From positions 1-64,000 of the forward strand of contig NZ_QZWH01000010.1 of assembly GCF_003601925.1 (NCBI RefSeq): DNA of 64,000 nucleotides, in the 5' to 3' direction. The notes under the pieces were generated by a model that saw only the letters and a program-made list of their open reading frames with translations, was not told the DNA's origin and searched no databases. The position numbers and the translations under genes were made by a program. The stretch comes from Buttiauxella izardii (GTDB lineage Bacteria > Pseudomonadota > Gammaproteobacteria > Enterobacterales > Enterobacteriaceae). Shown here in pieces: positions 39,347 to 50,329 of the stretch; within the stretch, counting starts at the first letter, position 1, and each line of letters opens with the position of its first letter.

Positions 39347-40105
39347 ATGAATTTCCGCCTGACCGGGCTGGCACTTGCCGCTACCGTATTGGTTGGCTGT
39401 GCTAGTTCGGCCGATACACAACCACAAGGGCGTTCGGACCCATTAGAAGGGTTTAACCGCACCATGTACGATTTCAACTTCAATGTGTTGGATCCGTATA
39501 TTGTGCGCCCGGTTGCTGTGGCGTGGCGTGATTATGTGCCGCAACCGGCGCGTAATGGGCTAAGTAACTTCACCAGTAACCTCGAAGAACCGGCGTCAAT
39601 GGTGAACAACTTCCTGCAGGGCAATCCGTATCAGGGGATGGTGCATTTCACCCGTTTCTTCCTGAACACCATGTTGGGGATGGGCGGATTCATCGACGTT
39701 GCTGGTATGGCAAACCCGAAATTACAGCGTGTTGAACCGAACCGTTTTGGTACAACACTGGGGCATTACGGTGTCGGTTACGGCCCGTACGTTCAGTTAC
39801 CGGCATACGGTAGCTTTACGATTCGTGAAGATGGCGGCGAGTGGGTAGATGATTTATACGCACCACTGTCGTGGCTGACCTGGTGGATGTCTGTTGGTAA
39901 ATGGACACTGGAAGGTATCGAAACGCGTGCGCAATTGCTGGATTCCGAAGGGCTGCTGAAGCAATCTTCCGACCCGTATATTCTGGTGCGTGAAGCGTAC
40001 TTCCAGCGCCATGATTTCCTGGCAAACGGTGGGAAACTAACGCCGCAGGAAAACCCGAACGCTTCGTCGATTCAGGACGATCTGAAAGACATCGACTCCC
40101 AATAA
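39347..40105 (+). CDS. mlaA: Phospholipid-binding lipoprotein MlaA (VacJ)
   Basis: 252 residues from the ATG at 39347 (GGGAGAGAC upstream); a longer frame from 39161 overlaps ccmH and is not the start. Lipobox LVGC at residues 15-18. The body contains DPLEGFNRTMYDFNFNVLDP and the amphipathic ring of MlaA, which removes phospholipids from the outer leaflet of the outer membrane. In E. coli mlaA stands alone; here it can be co-transcribed with the ccm operon. Confidence 0.95.
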   Translation: MNFRLTGLALAATVLVGCASSADTQPQGRSDPLEGFNRTMYDFNFNVLDPYIVRPVAVAWRDYVPQPARNGLSNFTSNLEEPASMVNNFLQGNPYQGMVHFTRFFLNTMLGMGGFIDVAGMANPKLQRVEPNRFGTTLGHYGVGYGPYVQLPAYGSFTIREDGGEWVDDLYAPLSWLTWWMSVGKWTLEGIETRAQLLDSEGLLKQSSDPYILVREAYFQRHDFLANGGKLTPQENPNASSIQDDLKDIDSQ

Positions 40106-40124
40106 CAGCGATGTATTAAAGGCA

Positions 40125-40158
40125 TAAAAAAAGGCGAAACCAAGGTTTCGCCTTTTTT
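40125..40158. terminator. Bidirectional terminator between mlaA and fadL
   Basis: AAAAAAAGGCGAAACCAAGG then TTTCGCCTTTTTT: stem GGCGAAAC/GTTTCGCC with A-run before and T-run after. Confidence 0.9.
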
Positions 40159-40172
40159 GTCACTGTTAACGA

Positions 40173-41501
40173 TTAGAACGCGTAGTTAAAGTTCATACCG
40201 TACAGCCAGGCTTTACCTTCAGACTTGAAGGTGTATGGGCCTTCTTTGAACTCAACATGCTGGCCGTGCATGTAGGAAACACCCAGGTCTACCGACGCAT
40301 CATCGTTAAATGCGTAAGTTGTACCGGCGCTCAGCCAGAAGCGGTCCTGATCCGGGATGGAGATCGAACGGTTTTCAGCGGGAACCGGGCTATCGTCAAA
40401 TGCGATACCGGTACGGAAGGTCCAGTTTTTGTCCATAAAGTAAGTAGTACCTAAAGCAATACGGTACGCATCTTTGAAGCTCTCATCTTTATAGAACAGC
40501 GTCTGGCCGTCGGTGCCGGTCGCTTTCAGCTCCTGGAACTGGCTCCAGCTGGTGTAGGTCACGCTATAGTGAATTGCCCACTGTGGCGCAACTTTGTTAT
40601 AGCCAGACAGCTCCCACATTTCAGGCAGGTTCAGGGTCAGAGAACCTGGAACGGTTTGCCCGTTGGTGCCAGCCGGTAAACCGAAGTTAGACAACAGCGG
40701 GTTATAGGCAGAAGGCAGGTTGCTCTTATAGTCGCCGTCGAAGTCGATTTTAACTTCTGAACGGTAGGTGAAACCGTAGCGGTTGTCTTTATCGATTTCA
40801 TAAAGAATACCGGCGTTCCAGCCATAGCCCCACTCGTCACCTTTCAGGTGCGCGATTTGGGTGTCGGAAGGAATACGCGAAACCGGGCCGGCCAATGACG
40901 GAGGCAATGCACCAGAACCTGCGATCAGTTGACCTAAATCGCCCGCATAACGCTCGATTTTCGCTTTCGCATAAACCGCATCAAAACCAAGGCCGAAGCT
41001 CCAGTTATTGTTTAAACGGTATGCGCCGCTCAGGTTCAGGTTCATGGTCGTCAGGTCGGTTTTGCCGCCCATTGAGCCCGCTGCGTAGTCATTATTAAAC
41101 TCTGTTGCCAGACCGTAGTTGGAAGTGACAGAAGCGCCCCAACCAAACTGTTCGTTAATTGGCGCAACAAAATGCAGGTTTGGAACCCAGGCGGTAGGTG
41201 CGATGTTATCGGCATCGGTGCTACGACCTGTTGGAGAAGTCCCGGAGATATTAACGTCTGGATCAACGAATACTGCACCGCCGGAGAACATTGGGCGGTC
41301 AAACATCATAATCGTTGCAGGGTTACGGCTGGCGGAGCCCGCATTATCTGCGACTGCACCTTCCCCGGAATAAGCTCGGCCAAGGCCTGAGGAAGAGAAC
41401 TCGTTTAATTGAAAGCCGGCTGAGTACGCCTGCGATGAGACAATTGCCACTGCAACCGCTAGGGCTGACTTTGTAAACAGGTTTTTCTGGCTCATGACCA
41501 A
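40173..41501 (-). CDS. fadL: Long-chain fatty acid outer-membrane channel FadL
   Basis: 442 residues (E. coli 446) with signal peptide cleaved before [20 protein letters not shown], the N-terminal hatch, and a 14-strand barrel ending YGMNFNYAF. It imports long-chain fatty acids. Two FadR-type operators lie upstream (41584-41600, 41608-41624), so it should be repressed by FadR and induced by fatty acids, together with fadIJ. Confidence 0.95.
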   Translation of the reverse strand: MVMSQKNLFTKSALAVAVAIVSSQAYSAGFQLNEFSSSGLGRAYSGEGAVADNAGSASRNPATIMMFDRPMFSGGAVFVDPDVNISGTSPTGRSTDADNIAPTAWVPNLHFVAPINEQFGWGASVTSNYGLATEFNNDYAAGSMGGKTDLTTMNLNLSGAYRLNNNWSFGLGFDAVYAKAKIERYAGDLGQLIAGSGALPPSLAGPVSRIPSDTQIAHLKGDEWGYGWNAGILYEIDKDNRYGFTYRSEVKIDFDGDYKSNLPSAYNPLLSNFGLPAGTNGQTVPGSLTLNLPEMWELSGYNKVAPQWAIHYSVTYTSWSQFQELKATGTDGQTLFYKDESFKDAYRIALGTTYFMDKNWTFRTGIAFDDSPVPAENRSISIPDQDRFWLSAGTTYAFNDDASVDLGVSYMHGQHVEFKEGPYTFKSEGKAWLYGMNFNYAF

Positions 41502-41583
41502 AACCTCATAATGGATTTATTTTTATACAAACAATGTTACATACCGTAACAGGAGCGCGAATAGTAGGGGCTGATCTGTTACA

Positions 41584-41600
41584 GAGAAATCAGACCAGTG
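41584..41600 (-). promoter_or_regulatory. Probable FadR site 2 of fadL
   Basis: On the minus strand CACTGGTCTGATTTCTC, close to the FadR consensus with core CTGGTCNGA. Confidence 0.5.
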
Positions 41601-41607
41601 GCGAGAG

Positions 41608-41624
41608 TATAGGTCTGACCAGAT
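41608..41624 (-). promoter_or_regulatory. Probable FadR site 1 of fadL
   Basis: On the minus strand ATCTGGTCAGACCTATA, matching the FadR consensus ANCTGGTCNGACNTNTT except near the end. E. coli fadL also has two FadR sites. Confidence 0.7.
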
Positions 41625-41870
41625 GGTATGTTGCAAGTTTGTATCTAAGATTTTTCGAATTTGATCGTGGAAACGAGATCTGCCTGGCAAAATCGGGTTC
41701 TGCGTCACCTGGCAAATCAGGTGAATCTTGTTTTAGATCATTTTTAAGTGTGATTTGGGTCACTTACAGATTTTGACAAGATTAACGACTGGAGTCGCTT
41801 CAACTCGGAGCGTAAAATAGGCAAGAATTGTTTAATCCTATTCAATGCGAAATACAGAGGAAATCATAAA

Positions 41871-42155
41871 ATGAGTAAAAATACCGCTGATGAAACCCCG
41901 GTTTGCTGCTGTATTGATGTCGGTTCCATCATCGATAACACCGACTGCACAGCCACTTACAGCCGCGTGTTCGCCACCAAAGCTGAAGCGGACGAAACCC
42001 TGGCAGCCCTGAGCGAGAAAGCGCGTGCCGCTGAATCTGAGCCTTGCCAGATTGTTCCTCGTTATACCGAAGAAGCTGACGGCGTGCGTCTGGATATCGA
42101 TTTCACTTTCAGCTGCCAGGCTGAAACCATGATCTTCCAGCTCGGCCTGCGTTAA
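41871..42155 (+). CDS. yfcZ: UPF0381 family protein YfcZ
   Basis: 94 residues (MSKNTADETPVCCCIDVGSI ... FSCQAETMIFQLGLR), short alpha/beta protein conserved in enterobacteria next to fadI. It has a CCC cluster near residue 13. Function unknown. The start follows GAGGAAATCATAAA. Confidence 0.9.
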   Translation: MSKNTADETPVCCCIDVGSIIDNTDCTATYSRVFATKAEADETLAALSEKARAAESEPCQIVPRYTEEADGVRLDIDFTFSCQAETMIFQLGLR

Positions 42156-42175
42156 TCTCAATCCCTTATCCTGGT

Positions 42176-42213
42176 TTTCTCCCTCTCCCTGGGGAGAGGG
42201 TTGGGGTGAGGGC
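42176..42213. repeat. boxC-like repeat
   Basis: TTTTCTCCCTCTCCCTGGGG then AGAGGGTTGGGGTGAGGG; the same sequence type occurs at 46615 and four times at 52004-52159. Confidence 0.8.
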
Positions 42214-42311
42214 TCTTATTTTTCAGTCATTTTCCTACCGCAAAGCGTGTCCCCCCTCCCAATTTTTTAGTCCCCCGGTTGGCTGATTGTAACTTTTTGG
42301 TTAAAACTGTG

Positions 42312-42328
42312 ATCAGGTCAGACCACTG
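42312..42328. promoter_or_regulatory. Probable FadR site upstream of fadI
   Basis: ATCAGGTCAGACCACTG; its complement CAGTGGTCTGACCTGAT fits the FadR core TGGTCNGAC. It lies 90 bp upstream of the fadI start. Confidence 0.6.
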
Positions 42329-42417
42329 TTGGTCATTTACAATTTTATTCCCAGAAATATGCAGTTACAGCAACATCGCTGTAGATTCATACATAAAGGG
42401 AAGAACAGGGGAGCGTT

Positions 42418-43728
42418 ATGAGTCAGGCACTTCCGCTAGTCACCCGTCAGGGCGACCGCATTGCCATTGTCAGTGGTTTACGCACACCGTTTGCCCGCCA
42501 GGCGACGGCATTTCACGGCATTCCCGCTGTCGATCTCGGCAACATGGTGGTCAGCGAACTGCTGGCACGCAGCGAAATTCCCCCGGAAGTTATCGAACAG
42601 CTCGTTTTCGGCCAGGTCGTGCAGATGCCGGAAGCGCCAAACATCGCCCGTGAAATTGTTCTCGGTACAGGCATGAGCGTGCATACCGACGCCTATAGCG
42701 TCAGTCGCGCCTGTGCAACCAGTTTCCAGGCTGTGGCGAACGTTGCCGAAAGTTTAATGGCGGGAACGATTCGCGCGGGTATTGCGGGTGGAGCGGATTC
42801 TTCGTCAGTGCTGCCCATTGGCGTCAGTAAAAAATTGGGCCGAGTGCTGGTGGATGCCAACAAAGCGCGTACTTTAGGGCAGAAGCTGAAACTCTTCTCG
42901 CGCTTGCGTCCACGCGATTTATTACCCGTTCCGCCTGCGGTGGCTGAATATTCAACCGGTTTGCGCATGGGGGATACCGCCGAGCAAATGGCGAAAACTC
43001 ATGGCATTACACGCGAACAACAAGACGCACTCGCGCATCGCTCCCACACCAAAGCGGCGATTGCCTGGAAAGAGGGCAAACTGGCTGAAGAAGTCATGAC
43101 CGCCTTTATCCCACCGTATCGCCAGCCATTCAGTGAAGATAATAACGTTCGCCAGAATTCATCGATTGCCGATTACGCGAAACTACGCCCGGCATTTGAC
43201 CGCAAACACGGTACGGTCACCGCTGCGAACAGCACGCCGTTAACCGACGGTGCGGCGGCGGTGATTTTGATGACAGAATCTCGTGCCAAAGAACTGGGTT
43301 TGAAGCCGCTGGGGTATTTACGCAGTTACGCGTTTACCGCGGTTGATGTCTGGCAAGACATGCTTCTCGGCCCTGCGTGGGCCACACCGCTGGCGCTCGA
43401 AAGAGCGGGGATCACACTTAACGACCTGACGCTGATTGATATGCATGAAGCCTTCGCAGCACAAACCCTGGCGAACCTGAAAATGCTCGCCAGCGAACGT
43501 TTTGCGCGTGACGTTTTAGGCCGTGCTCACGCCACTGGCGAAGTGGACGACTCGAAATTTAACGTGCTGGGTGGCTCGATTGCTTATGGGCATCCATTTG
43601 CCGCAACGGGCGCGCGCATGATTACGCAAACGCTGCATGAATTGCGCCGTCGTGGCGGTGGATTTGGGCTGGTGACCGCGTGTGCCGCAGGTGGCCTGGG
43701 TGCCGCTATGGTTCTGGAGGCCGAATAA
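42418..43728 (+). CDS. fadI: 3-ketoacyl-CoA thiolase FadI
   Basis: 436 residues. Thiolase active-site features: [16 protein letters not shown] (about 98-113, nucleophilic Cys), [16 protein letters not shown] (about 384-399) and [13 protein letters not shown] at the end. It cleaves 3-ketoacyl-CoA in beta-oxidation, mainly in the anaerobic pathway with FadJ. Its stop overlaps the fadJ start by one base. Confidence 0.95.
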   Translation: MSQALPLVTRQGDRIAIVSGLRTPFARQATAFHGIPAVDLGNMVVSELLARSEIPPEVIEQLVFGQVVQMPEAPNIAREIVLGTGMSVHTDAYSVSRACATSFQAVANVAESLMAGTIRAGIAGGADSSSVLPIGVSKKLGRVLVDANKARTLGQKLKLFSRLRPRDLLPVPPAVAEYSTGLRMGDTAEQMAKTHGITREQQDALAHRSHTKAAIAWKEGKLAEEVMTAFIPPYRQPFSEDNNVRQNSSIADYAKLRPAFDRKHGTVTAANSTPLTDGAAAVILMTESRAKELGLKPLGYLRSYAFTAVDVWQDMLLGPAWATPLALERAGITLNDLTLIDMHEAFAAQTLANLKMLASERFARDVLGRAHATGEVDDSKFNVLGGSIAYGHPFAATGARMITQTLHELRRRGGGFGLVTACAAGGLGAAMVLEAE

Positions 43729-45851
43729 TGGAACAGACTTCCGCATTCCACTTACATGTCCGACTCGACAATATCGCCGTCGTGACTATCGATGTGCCGG
43801 ACGAAAAAATGAATACGCTGAAAGCGTCGTTCGGCCCTGAAGTCCACAACATCATTAAGCAAGTTCGTGATAACACGGCGCTGCAAGGTTTGATCTTTAT
43901 TTCTGGCAAGCCCGACAATTTTATTGCCGGTGCCGATATCAACATGATTGCCAATTGCCAGACCGCGCAAGAAGCACAAAATCTCGCGCATCAGGGCCAG
44001 CAAATCATGGCGGAAATCGCGGCGTTGCCGATTCCGGTTGTCGCCGCCATTCATGGTGCGTGCCTGGGCGGCGGGCTGGAACTGGCGCTGGCATGCCATT
44101 CCCGCATTTGTACCGATGATGAAAAAACCAAACTGGGATTACCGGAAGTGCAGCTTGGGCTATTGCCAGGTTCAGGCGGGACGCAGCGACTGCCGCGCCT
44201 GATTGGCGTGAGCCATGCGCTGGATATGATTCTGACGGGTAAGCAGTTACGCCCGCGCCAGGCGCTAAAACTGGGGCTGGTGGATGAAGTTGTGCCGCAG
44301 TCGATTTTACTGGCGGCTGCCATCGAATTAGTCGCCAAAGGCCGCCAGACATCACGAACTTTACCGGTTCGGGAGCGCATTCTCGCCGGTCCACTTGGCC
44401 GTTCGTTGCTGTTTAGCATGGTGGAGAAAAAAACCGAGCAGAAAACGCGCGGCAATTATCCTGCCACGCAACGCATCATCGACGTGATCAAAGTTGGTTT
44501 GGGGCAGGGGAGTTTTAGCGGCTACGAATCAGAAGCTAAAGCGTTTGGCGAGCTGGCTATGACGCCACAATCTGCGGCATTACGCGGTTTATTCTTTGCC
44601 AGCACCGAGCTTAAAAAAGAGCATGGTGCAGATGCAAAACCGCGCCCGATCAACGCCGTCGGCGTGCTGGGCGGTGGTTTGATGGGCGGGGGCATTGCGT
44701 TCGTTACGGCGAATAAAGGCAAACTGCCGGTGCGCATCAAAGATATCAATAACGACGGCATTAACCACGCGCTGAAATACAGTTGGGACTTGCTGGATAA
44801 AAAAGTGCGCCGTCGCCAAATGAAAGCAGCAGAGCGCCAGCGCGAAATGGCGCGAATCTCTGGCGGCACTGATTATCACGGTTTCCATAATCGCGATATC
44901 GTAGTGGAAGCGGTTTTTGAAGATCTCGCGCTTAAGCAAAAGATGGTCGCTGAGATTGAACAGAACGCCGCACCGCATACTATTTTTGCCTCAAATACTT
45001 CCTCACTGCCGATTGCCGATATCGCCGCCAACGCCGCGCGCCCGGAGCAGGTGATTGGTCTGCATTACTTTAGCCCGGTGGATAAAATGCCACTGGTCGA
45101 AGTTATCCCGCACGCAGGAACCAGCGCGGAAACGATTTCCACTACGGTTGCGCTGGCGAAGAAACAAGGCAAAACTCCCATCGTGGTGGGTGATAGCGCC
45201 GGGTTCTACGTCAACCGCATTCTCGCGCCTTACGTTAATGAAGCGATGCGCTGCCTGGTGGAAGGCGAGCCGGTCGATAAAATTGATAATGCGCTGGTGG
45301 CGTTTGGTTTCCCGGTCGGCCCAATCCAACTTTTGGATGAGGTGGGAATTGATGTAGGGACTAAAATTAGCCCTATACTTCAGCAAGCTTATGGCGACCG
45401 TTTTGCTGCACCGCAAAGTATTGCAGCAATATTGAACGACGATCGCAAAGGTAGAAAAAATGGGCGCGGTTTCTATCTTTATCCGGGCAAAGGGAGTAGA
45501 AGCAAAAAGCAGGTTGACCCTGCAATTTATAAGCTGCTCGGTGTCTCACCAAAAGGGCAACTGGCAGAAAAAGAAATTGCCCAACGCTGCGTGATGATGA
45601 TGCTCAATGAGGCGGCGCGTTGCCTCGACGAAGGTGTTGTTCGCAGTGCTCGCGATGGCGATATCGGTGCAGTGTTCGGTATTGGTTTCCCACCGTTCCT
45701 CGGTGGCCCGTTCCGCTATATGGATTCTTTGGTAGCGGGTGAAGTTGTCGCGCAATTGCAGCGCCTGGCGAGTCAGTATGGGGAGCGTTTTGCCCCTTGC
45801 GACAGACTTTTACAAATGGTGGAAGAGCAACGAAATTTCTGGGGAAAGTGA
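43728..45851 (+). CDS. fadJ: Fatty acid oxidation complex alpha subunit FadJ
   Basis: 707 residues from the ATG at 43728 (E. coli 714). N-terminal enoyl-CoA hydratase/isomerase ([40 protein letters not shown]) and C-terminal 3-hydroxyacyl-CoA dehydrogenase ([20 protein letters not shown], about 307-326; [25 protein letters not shown]). An open frame upstream to 43680 overlaps fadI and is not the start. Confidence 0.95.
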   Translation: MEQTSAFHLHVRLDNIAVVTIDVPDEKMNTLKASFGPEVHNIIKQVRDNTALQGLIFISGKPDNFIAGADINMIANCQTAQEAQNLAHQGQQIMAEIAALPIPVVAAIHGACLGGGLELALACHSRICTDDEKTKLGLPEVQLGLLPGSGGTQRLPRLIGVSHALDMILTGKQLRPRQALKLGLVDEVVPQSILLAAAIELVAKGRQTSRTLPVRERILAGPLGRSLLFSMVEKKTEQKTRGNYPATQRIIDVIKVGLGQGSFSGYESEAKAFGELAMTPQSAALRGLFFASTELKKEHGADAKPRPINAVGVLGGGLMGGGIAFVTANKGKLPVRIKDINNDGINHALKYSWDLLDKKVRRRQMKAAERQREMARISGGTDYHGFHNRDIVVEAVFEDLALKQKMVAEIEQNAAPHTIFASNTSSLPIADIAANAARPEQVIGLHYFSPVDKMPLVEVIPHAGTSAETISTTVALAKKQGKTPIVVGDSAGFYVNRILAPYVNEAMRCLVEGEPVDKIDNALVAFGFPVGPIQLLDEVGIDVGTKISPILQQAYGDRFAAPQSIAAILNDDRKGRKNGRGFYLYPGKGSRSKKQVDPAIYKLLGVSPKGQLAEKEIAQRCVMMMLNEAARCLDEGVVRSARDGDIGAVFGIGFPPFLGGPFRYMDSLVAGEVVAQLQRLASQYGERFAPCDRLLQMVEEQRNFWGK

Positions 45852-46073
45852 ACCCCGGAGTTCAAACTGTAGTCAAAGAAACATGAGTTTATGACTCGGT
45901 GAATGGATGCTGGTTGGTCACTTAATAAACAGTGATTGACTATACTTGCACCATTGAGGTAAAAAACAGCGTTTCATTCGATGTACGGATAAGGCACAAT
46001 GCCCGGCTGCTGAATTACCCCTCTCAACATTCGGGGGAATTCAAGCATTCCTGGTTAACAAAAGCGGTGCAAT

Positions 46074-46562
46074 ATGCAAGTTTTTATCATGCGTCACGGC
46101 GACGCAGCACTCGATGCTGCCAGCGACTCAGTTCGTCCACTCACCCAGTGTGGTTGTGATGAATCCCGAGTAATGGCTACCTGGCTGAAAGGCCAAACGG
46201 TGGATATCGAACGTGTTCTGGTGAGCCCTTACCTGCGAGCCGAACAAACCCTGGATGTCGTGCGGGAAGCACTGCCCCTTCCAGGTAAAGAAGACATCCT
46301 GCCGGAGTTAACACCGTGCGGCGATGTGGGCCTGGTGAGCTGCTATTTGCAAGCCCTGGCTAATGAAGGGGTTGAATCGGCACTGGTGATTTCTCACTTG
46401 CCGTTGGTCGGTTACCTGGTGTCTGAATTGTGTCCTGAAGAGACACCGCCTATGTTCAGCACCTCGGCCATTGCTAATGTCACACTCGATGCCGAAACGG
46501 GTAAAGGTGTGTTCAACTGGCAGATGAGTCCATGCAATTTGAAGGTAGCGAAAGCTATCTGA
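46074..46562 (+). CDS. sixA: Phosphohistidine phosphatase SixA
   Basis: 162 residues with the phosphatase motif FIMRHGDA (about 4-11, catalytic His8) and a second His in VISHLPLVGYLV. It removes phosphate from histidine-containing phosphotransfer proteins such as the nitrogen PTS NPr. It has its own promoter region (222 bp after fadJ) and a terminator at 46586. Confidence 0.95.
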   Translation: MQVFIMRHGDAALDAASDSVRPLTQCGCDESRVMATWLKGQTVDIERVLVSPYLRAEQTLDVVREALPLPGKEDILPELTPCGDVGLVSCYLQALANEGVESALVISHLPLVGYLVSELCPEETPPMFSTSAIANVTLDAETGKGVFNWQMSPCNLKVAKAI

Positions 46563-46585
46563 TAGCCGTAAGCATGAAAAATAGA

Positions 46586-46611
46586 AGAGCCGCTAAATGC
46601 GGCTCTTTTTG
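46586..46611 (+). terminator. Intrinsic terminator after sixA
   Basis: AGAGCCGC-TAAAT-GCGGCTCT followed by TTTT. Confidence 0.9.
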
Positions 46612-46614
46612 TTT

Positions 46615-46651
46615 TTCTCCCTCTCCACGTGGGAGAGGGCCGGGTGAGGGC
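46615..46651. repeat. boxC-like repeat
   Basis: TTCTCCCTCTCCACGTGGGA then GAGGGCCGGGTGAGGGC, between sixA and smrB. Confidence 0.8.
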
Positions 46652-46667
46652 ATCAGGCCGCTCAAAA

Positions 46668-47219
46668 CTATGGCAATTCCGGCGGTAACCACTCTTCGAT
46701 TTCAATCAACACCAACAACGCCGCATCACCGCCATACTCTTTCGGCGACTGATGAAACGCCATCACATGCGGATGTTGCGCCAGCCACAGCGGCGTTTGC
46801 TGCTTCAAAACATGCTTACCATGCCCGTGCATCACGCAGGCGCAAAACACATGTTCACGACGACAGGCCGCAATCAGCGCACCTAATTCCTGTTTTGCTT
46901 GCAGCTGCGTCAGGCCGTGTAAGTCGAGGAACAATTCTGGCGAATAATCCCCGCGCCGAATTTTCTTTAGCTCAAAATGGCTGACGTCTTCACGCACGTA
47001 ACGCGTTGGGCCTTCGGTCGCCAGGCGCGGCTGGAATTCATCGGAAAAATAATGACTGGCATCGGTTTGTTCCTGCAACAGCCGTTTCACCGGGACTTCC
47101 TGCACTTTTTTGCGCATTGGACGATGAACAATCGTGTCCTGAGTTAATTTTTTAGTGCCGCTCATCAGATCACGGAATAGGTTCTGATCGTCAGCGCTGA
47201 GCGGAGTTTTCTTCTTCAT
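46668..47219 (-). CDS. smrB: Ribosome rescue endonuclease SmrB (YfcN)
   Basis: 183 residues from the ATG at 47219, as in E. coli; six codons upstream are open but not needed. The Smr domain is at the C-terminal half: [20 protein letters not shown] (catalytic DLHG) and [20 protein letters not shown] (HGHG). It cuts mRNA at collided ribosomes. Divergent from prmB. Confidence 0.95.
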   Translation of the reverse strand: MKKKTPLSADDQNLFRDLMSGTKKLTQDTIVHRPMRKKVQEVPVKRLLQEQTDASHYFSDEFQPRLATEGPTRYVREDVSHFELKKIRRGDYSPELFLDLHGLTQLQAKQELGALIAACRREHVFCACVMHGHGKHVLKQQTPLWLAQHPHVMAFHQSPKEYGGDAALLVLIEIEEWLPPELP

Positions 47220-47390
47220 TGGTATCTCGTCTCGCATCTGCTATCGCGCCAGTTTACCTGGTTTGCCGTTCATCGCTAAATAAAACGTCATTTTCCCCAC
47301 GCTCGGTGCGATTGAAATGCTGATTTGTCGCGGCCTTCATGGCAAACTAATCGATTATTGAATTAGCGCGAACGGCCTGCGGAGGGCAAC

Positions 47391-48323
47391 GTGGATAAAA
47401 TTTTCGTCGATGAGGCAGTGAATGAACTGCATACCATTCAGGATATGCTGCGCTGGGCAGTCAGTCGCTTTAGCGCCGCCAACATCTGGTATGGCCACGG
47501 CACGGATAATCCGTGGGACGAAGCCGTTCAGTTAGTGCTGCCAAGCCTCTATCTGCCGCTGGATATCCCGGAAGATATGCGCACGGCGCGTCTGACGCCA
47601 AGCGAGCGTCATCGTATCGTTGAGCGCGTGATTCGCCGTGTTAACGAACGTATTCCGGTTGCGTATCTGACCAACAAAGCCTGGTTCTGCGGCCACGAGT
47701 TTTATGTGGACGAGCGTGTGCTGGTGCCGCGTTCGCCAATTGGCGAGCTGATCACCAACCGTTTTGCGGGCCTGTTTGATAACGAACCGCAGCACATTCT
47801 GGATATGTGCACCGGCAGCGGCTGTATCGCCATTGCTTGTGCTTATGAATTCCATAATGCCGAAGTGGATGCGGTTGATATTTCACTCGATGCGCTGGCG
47901 GTTGCCGAGCAAAACATCGCCGAGCACGGCCTGGAAAGCCAGGTTACGCCGATGCGTTCCGACCTGTTCCGTGACCTGCCAAAAGTGCAGTACGACATTA
48001 TCGTCACCAACCCGCCGTACGTGGATGCGGAAGATATGTCTGACCTGCCGGGCGAGTTCAAATTCGAGCCGGAATTAGGTCTGGCTGCGGGTACAGACGG
48101 TTTGAAACTGGCGCGTCGTATTCTGGCCTGTGCGCCGGATTACCTCGCCGATGGCGGCATCCTGATTTGTGAAGTCGGAAACAGCATGGTACATCTGATG
48201 GAGCAGTACCCGGATGTGCCGTTCACCTGGCTTGAGTTCGACAACGGCGGTGACGGCGTGTTTATGCTGACCAAATCGCAGTTGATCGATGCGCGTGAAC
48301 ATTTCAGCATCTACAAAGATTAA
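47391..48323 (+). CDS. prmB: Ribosomal protein L3 glutamine methyltransferase PrmB
   Basis: 310 residues starting at a GTG (behind GGAGGGCAAC), exactly the E. coli length. SAM-binding motif [19 protein letters not shown] (about 138-156) and the substrate motif [16 protein letters not shown] (about 204-219). It methylates a glutamine of ribosomal protein L3. Followed by a terminator and aroC. Confidence 0.95.
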   Translation: MDKIFVDEAVNELHTIQDMLRWAVSRFSAANIWYGHGTDNPWDEAVQLVLPSLYLPLDIPEDMRTARLTPSERHRIVERVIRRVNERIPVAYLTNKAWFCGHEFYVDERVLVPRSPIGELITNRFAGLFDNEPQHILDMCTGSGCIAIACAYEFHNAEVDAVDISLDALAVAEQNIAEHGLESQVTPMRSDLFRDLPKVQYDIIVTNPPYVDAEDMSDLPGEFKFEPELGLAAGTDGLKLARRILACAPDYLADGGILICEVGNSMVHLMEQYPDVPFTWLEFDNGGDGVFMLTKSQLIDAREHFSIYKD

Positions 48324-48332
48324 TCTGTGCAG

Positions 48333-48359
48333 GCGGGCCTTTCGGCCCGTCTTCTTTTT
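48333..48359 (+). terminator. Intrinsic terminator after prmB
   Basis: GCGGGCC-TTTC-GGCCCGT followed by CTTCTTTTT. Confidence 0.8.
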
Positions 48360-48403
48360 GTTTACAACACAACGAAAATGACAACGGTAAGGAGCCGTGA
48401 CAG

Positions 48404-49489
48404 ATGGCAGGAAACTCAATTGGACAGGTATTTCGCGTAACGACTTTCGGTGAATCCCACGGAGTCGCACTGGGTTGCATCGTTGATGGTGTGCCGCCTG
48501 GCATTCCGCTTACCGAAGCTGATTTACAACACGATCTCGACCGCCGCCGCCCTGGCACCTCACGCTATACCACGCAACGTCGTGAACCCGATCAGGTGAA
48601 AATCCTCTCTGGCGTATTCGAAGGCGTGACCACCGGCACCAGCATCGGCTTGTTGATTGAAAACACCGATCAGCGCTCGCAAGATTACAGCGCCATCAAA
48701 GACGTGTTCCGTCCGGGGCACGCTGATTACACCTACGAACAAAAATACGGCCTGCGCGATTACCGTGGCGGTGGCCGTTCTTCTGCGCGTGAAACCGCGA
48801 TGCGTGTGGCGGCAGGGGCGATTGCTAAAAAATATCTGGCGCACAAATACGGCATCACAATCCGTGGTTGCCTGACGCAAATGGGTGACGTGCCGCTGGA
48901 AATCAAAGACTGGGATCAGGTTGAGCAAAACCCGTTCTTCTGCCCGGATCCGGACAAAATCGAAACGCTTGATGAGCTGATGCGCGCGCTGAAAAAAGAA
49001 GGCGACTCCATTGGTGCGAAAGTGACGGTTGTGGCCGATAACGTGCCGCCAGGCCTCGGCGAGCCGGTGTTCGACCGTTTAGATGCCGATATCGCCCACG
49101 CGCTGATGAGCATCAACGCGGTGAAAGGCGTGGAAATTGGCGAAGGTTTCGGCGTGGTTAACCTGCGCGGCAGCCAGAACCGTGACGAAATCACCAAAGA
49201 AGGTTTCCAGAGCAATCATGCTGGCGGCATTCTTGGCGGTATCAGCAGCGGCCAGCAAATCGTGGCGAATATGGCGCTGAAACCGACCTCCAGCATTATG
49301 GTTCCGGGCCGCACCATCAATCGCGAAGGCGAAGAAGTGGAAATGGTCACTCGTGGCCGCCACGATCCTTGCGTCGGGATCCGCGCAGTGCCGATCGCCG
49401 AAGCGATGTTAGCGATTGTCTTGATGGATCATATGCTGCGCCAGCGAGCTCAAAACGCCGACGTAAATTGCCCTTTGCCGCGCTGGTAA
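48404..49489 (+). CDS. aroC: Chorismate synthase AroC
   Basis: 361 residues, the E. coli length. It begins [20 protein letters not shown] and contains the family signatures [20 protein letters not shown] and [20 protein letters not shown]. It makes chorismate from EPSP with reduced FMN. mepA follows after 4 bp. Confidence 0.97.
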   Translation: MAGNSIGQVFRVTTFGESHGVALGCIVDGVPPGIPLTEADLQHDLDRRRPGTSRYTTQRREPDQVKILSGVFEGVTTGTSIGLLIENTDQRSQDYSAIKDVFRPGHADYTYEQKYGLRDYRGGGRSSARETAMRVAAGAIAKKYLAHKYGITIRGCLTQMGDVPLEIKDWDQVEQNPFFCPDPDKIETLDELMRALKKEGDSIGAKVTVVADNVPPGLGEPVFDRLDADIAHALMSINAVKGVEIGEGFGVVNLRGSQNRDEITKEGFQSNHAGGILGGISSGQQIVANMALKPTSSIMVPGRTINREGEEVEMVTRGRHDPCVGIRAVPIAEAMLAIVLMDHMLRQRAQNADVNCPLPRW

Positions 49490-49493
49490 TGCG

Positions 49494-50318
49494 ATGAAAA
49501 AAACACTCGTGGGTTTGCTGGCATTGCTTGCCAGCACCGCTACTTTTGCCGCCACACCGTGGCAGAAAATTAGCCATCCGATTGCGGGTAGCCCGCAGTC
49601 TATCGGTGCATTCTCTAACGGCTGCATCGTGGGTGCCCACGAGTTGCCGCTTAACGATCCGCGTTATCAAGTGATGCGGCAGGATCAGCGTCGCTATTTC
49701 GGCCATCCCGATTTAGTGATGTTTATCCAGCGGTTAAGCAATCAATCAACGCAACTGGGCCTTGGCACGCTGTTAATCGGCGATATGGGCATGGCGGCGG
49801 GCGGGCGTTTTAGCTCAGGCCACGCCAGCCACCAAAGCGGCCTTGATGTCGATATTTTCTTGCAGCTTCCAAAAGCGCGCTGGACGTCAGCGCAGCTTCT
49901 GAAACCGCAGGCGTTGGATTTAGTCGCCAGCGACAATCAGCATGTGGTGCCGCGTTTGTGGCAGCCGGAAATCAGCAGCCTGATTAAACTCGCCGCCAAA
50001 GATAACGATGTGACGCGGATCTTCGTCAACCCGGCTATCAAGCAACAGCTTTGCCTGGATGCCGGGGCCGATCGCGACTGGCTGCGGAAAGTTCGCCCGT
50101 GGTTCGCTCACCGCGCGCATATGCACGTGCGCCTGCGCTGCCCGGCAGACAGCCTCGAGTGTGAAGACCAACCATTGCCGCCGCCAGGCGACGGTTGTGG
50201 AGCCGAGCTGCAAAGTTGGTTTGCGCCGCCAGCACCGGGCAGCACGCCACCGAAAAAGAAAACACCACCGCCTTTACCCGCCTCTTGTCAGGCTTTGCTG
50301 GATGAGCACGTTCTCTAA
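49494..50318 (+). CDS. mepA: Penicillin-insensitive murein DD-endopeptidase MepA
   Basis: 274 residues with signal peptide (cleavage after TFA, about residue 19). Zinc and catalytic motifs of the LAS peptidase family: [16 protein letters not shown] (about 110-125) and [15 protein letters not shown] (about 206-220). It cuts D-alanyl-diaminopimelate cross-links. Close behind aroC and before yfcA, forming one operon. Confidence 0.95.
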   Translation: MKKTLVGLLALLASTATFAATPWQKISHPIAGSPQSIGAFSNGCIVGAHELPLNDPRYQVMRQDQRRYFGHPDLVMFIQRLSNQSTQLGLGTLLIGDMGMAAGGRFSSGHASHQSGLDVDIFLQLPKARWTSAQLLKPQALDLVASDNQHVVPRLWQPEISSLIKLAAKDNDVTRIFVNPAIKQQLCLDAGADRDWLRKVRPWFAHRAHMHVRLRCPADSLECEDQPLPPPGDGCGAELQSWFAPPAPGSTPPKKKTPPPLPASCQALLDEHVL

Positions 50319-50329
50319 CGGATAAGTTC

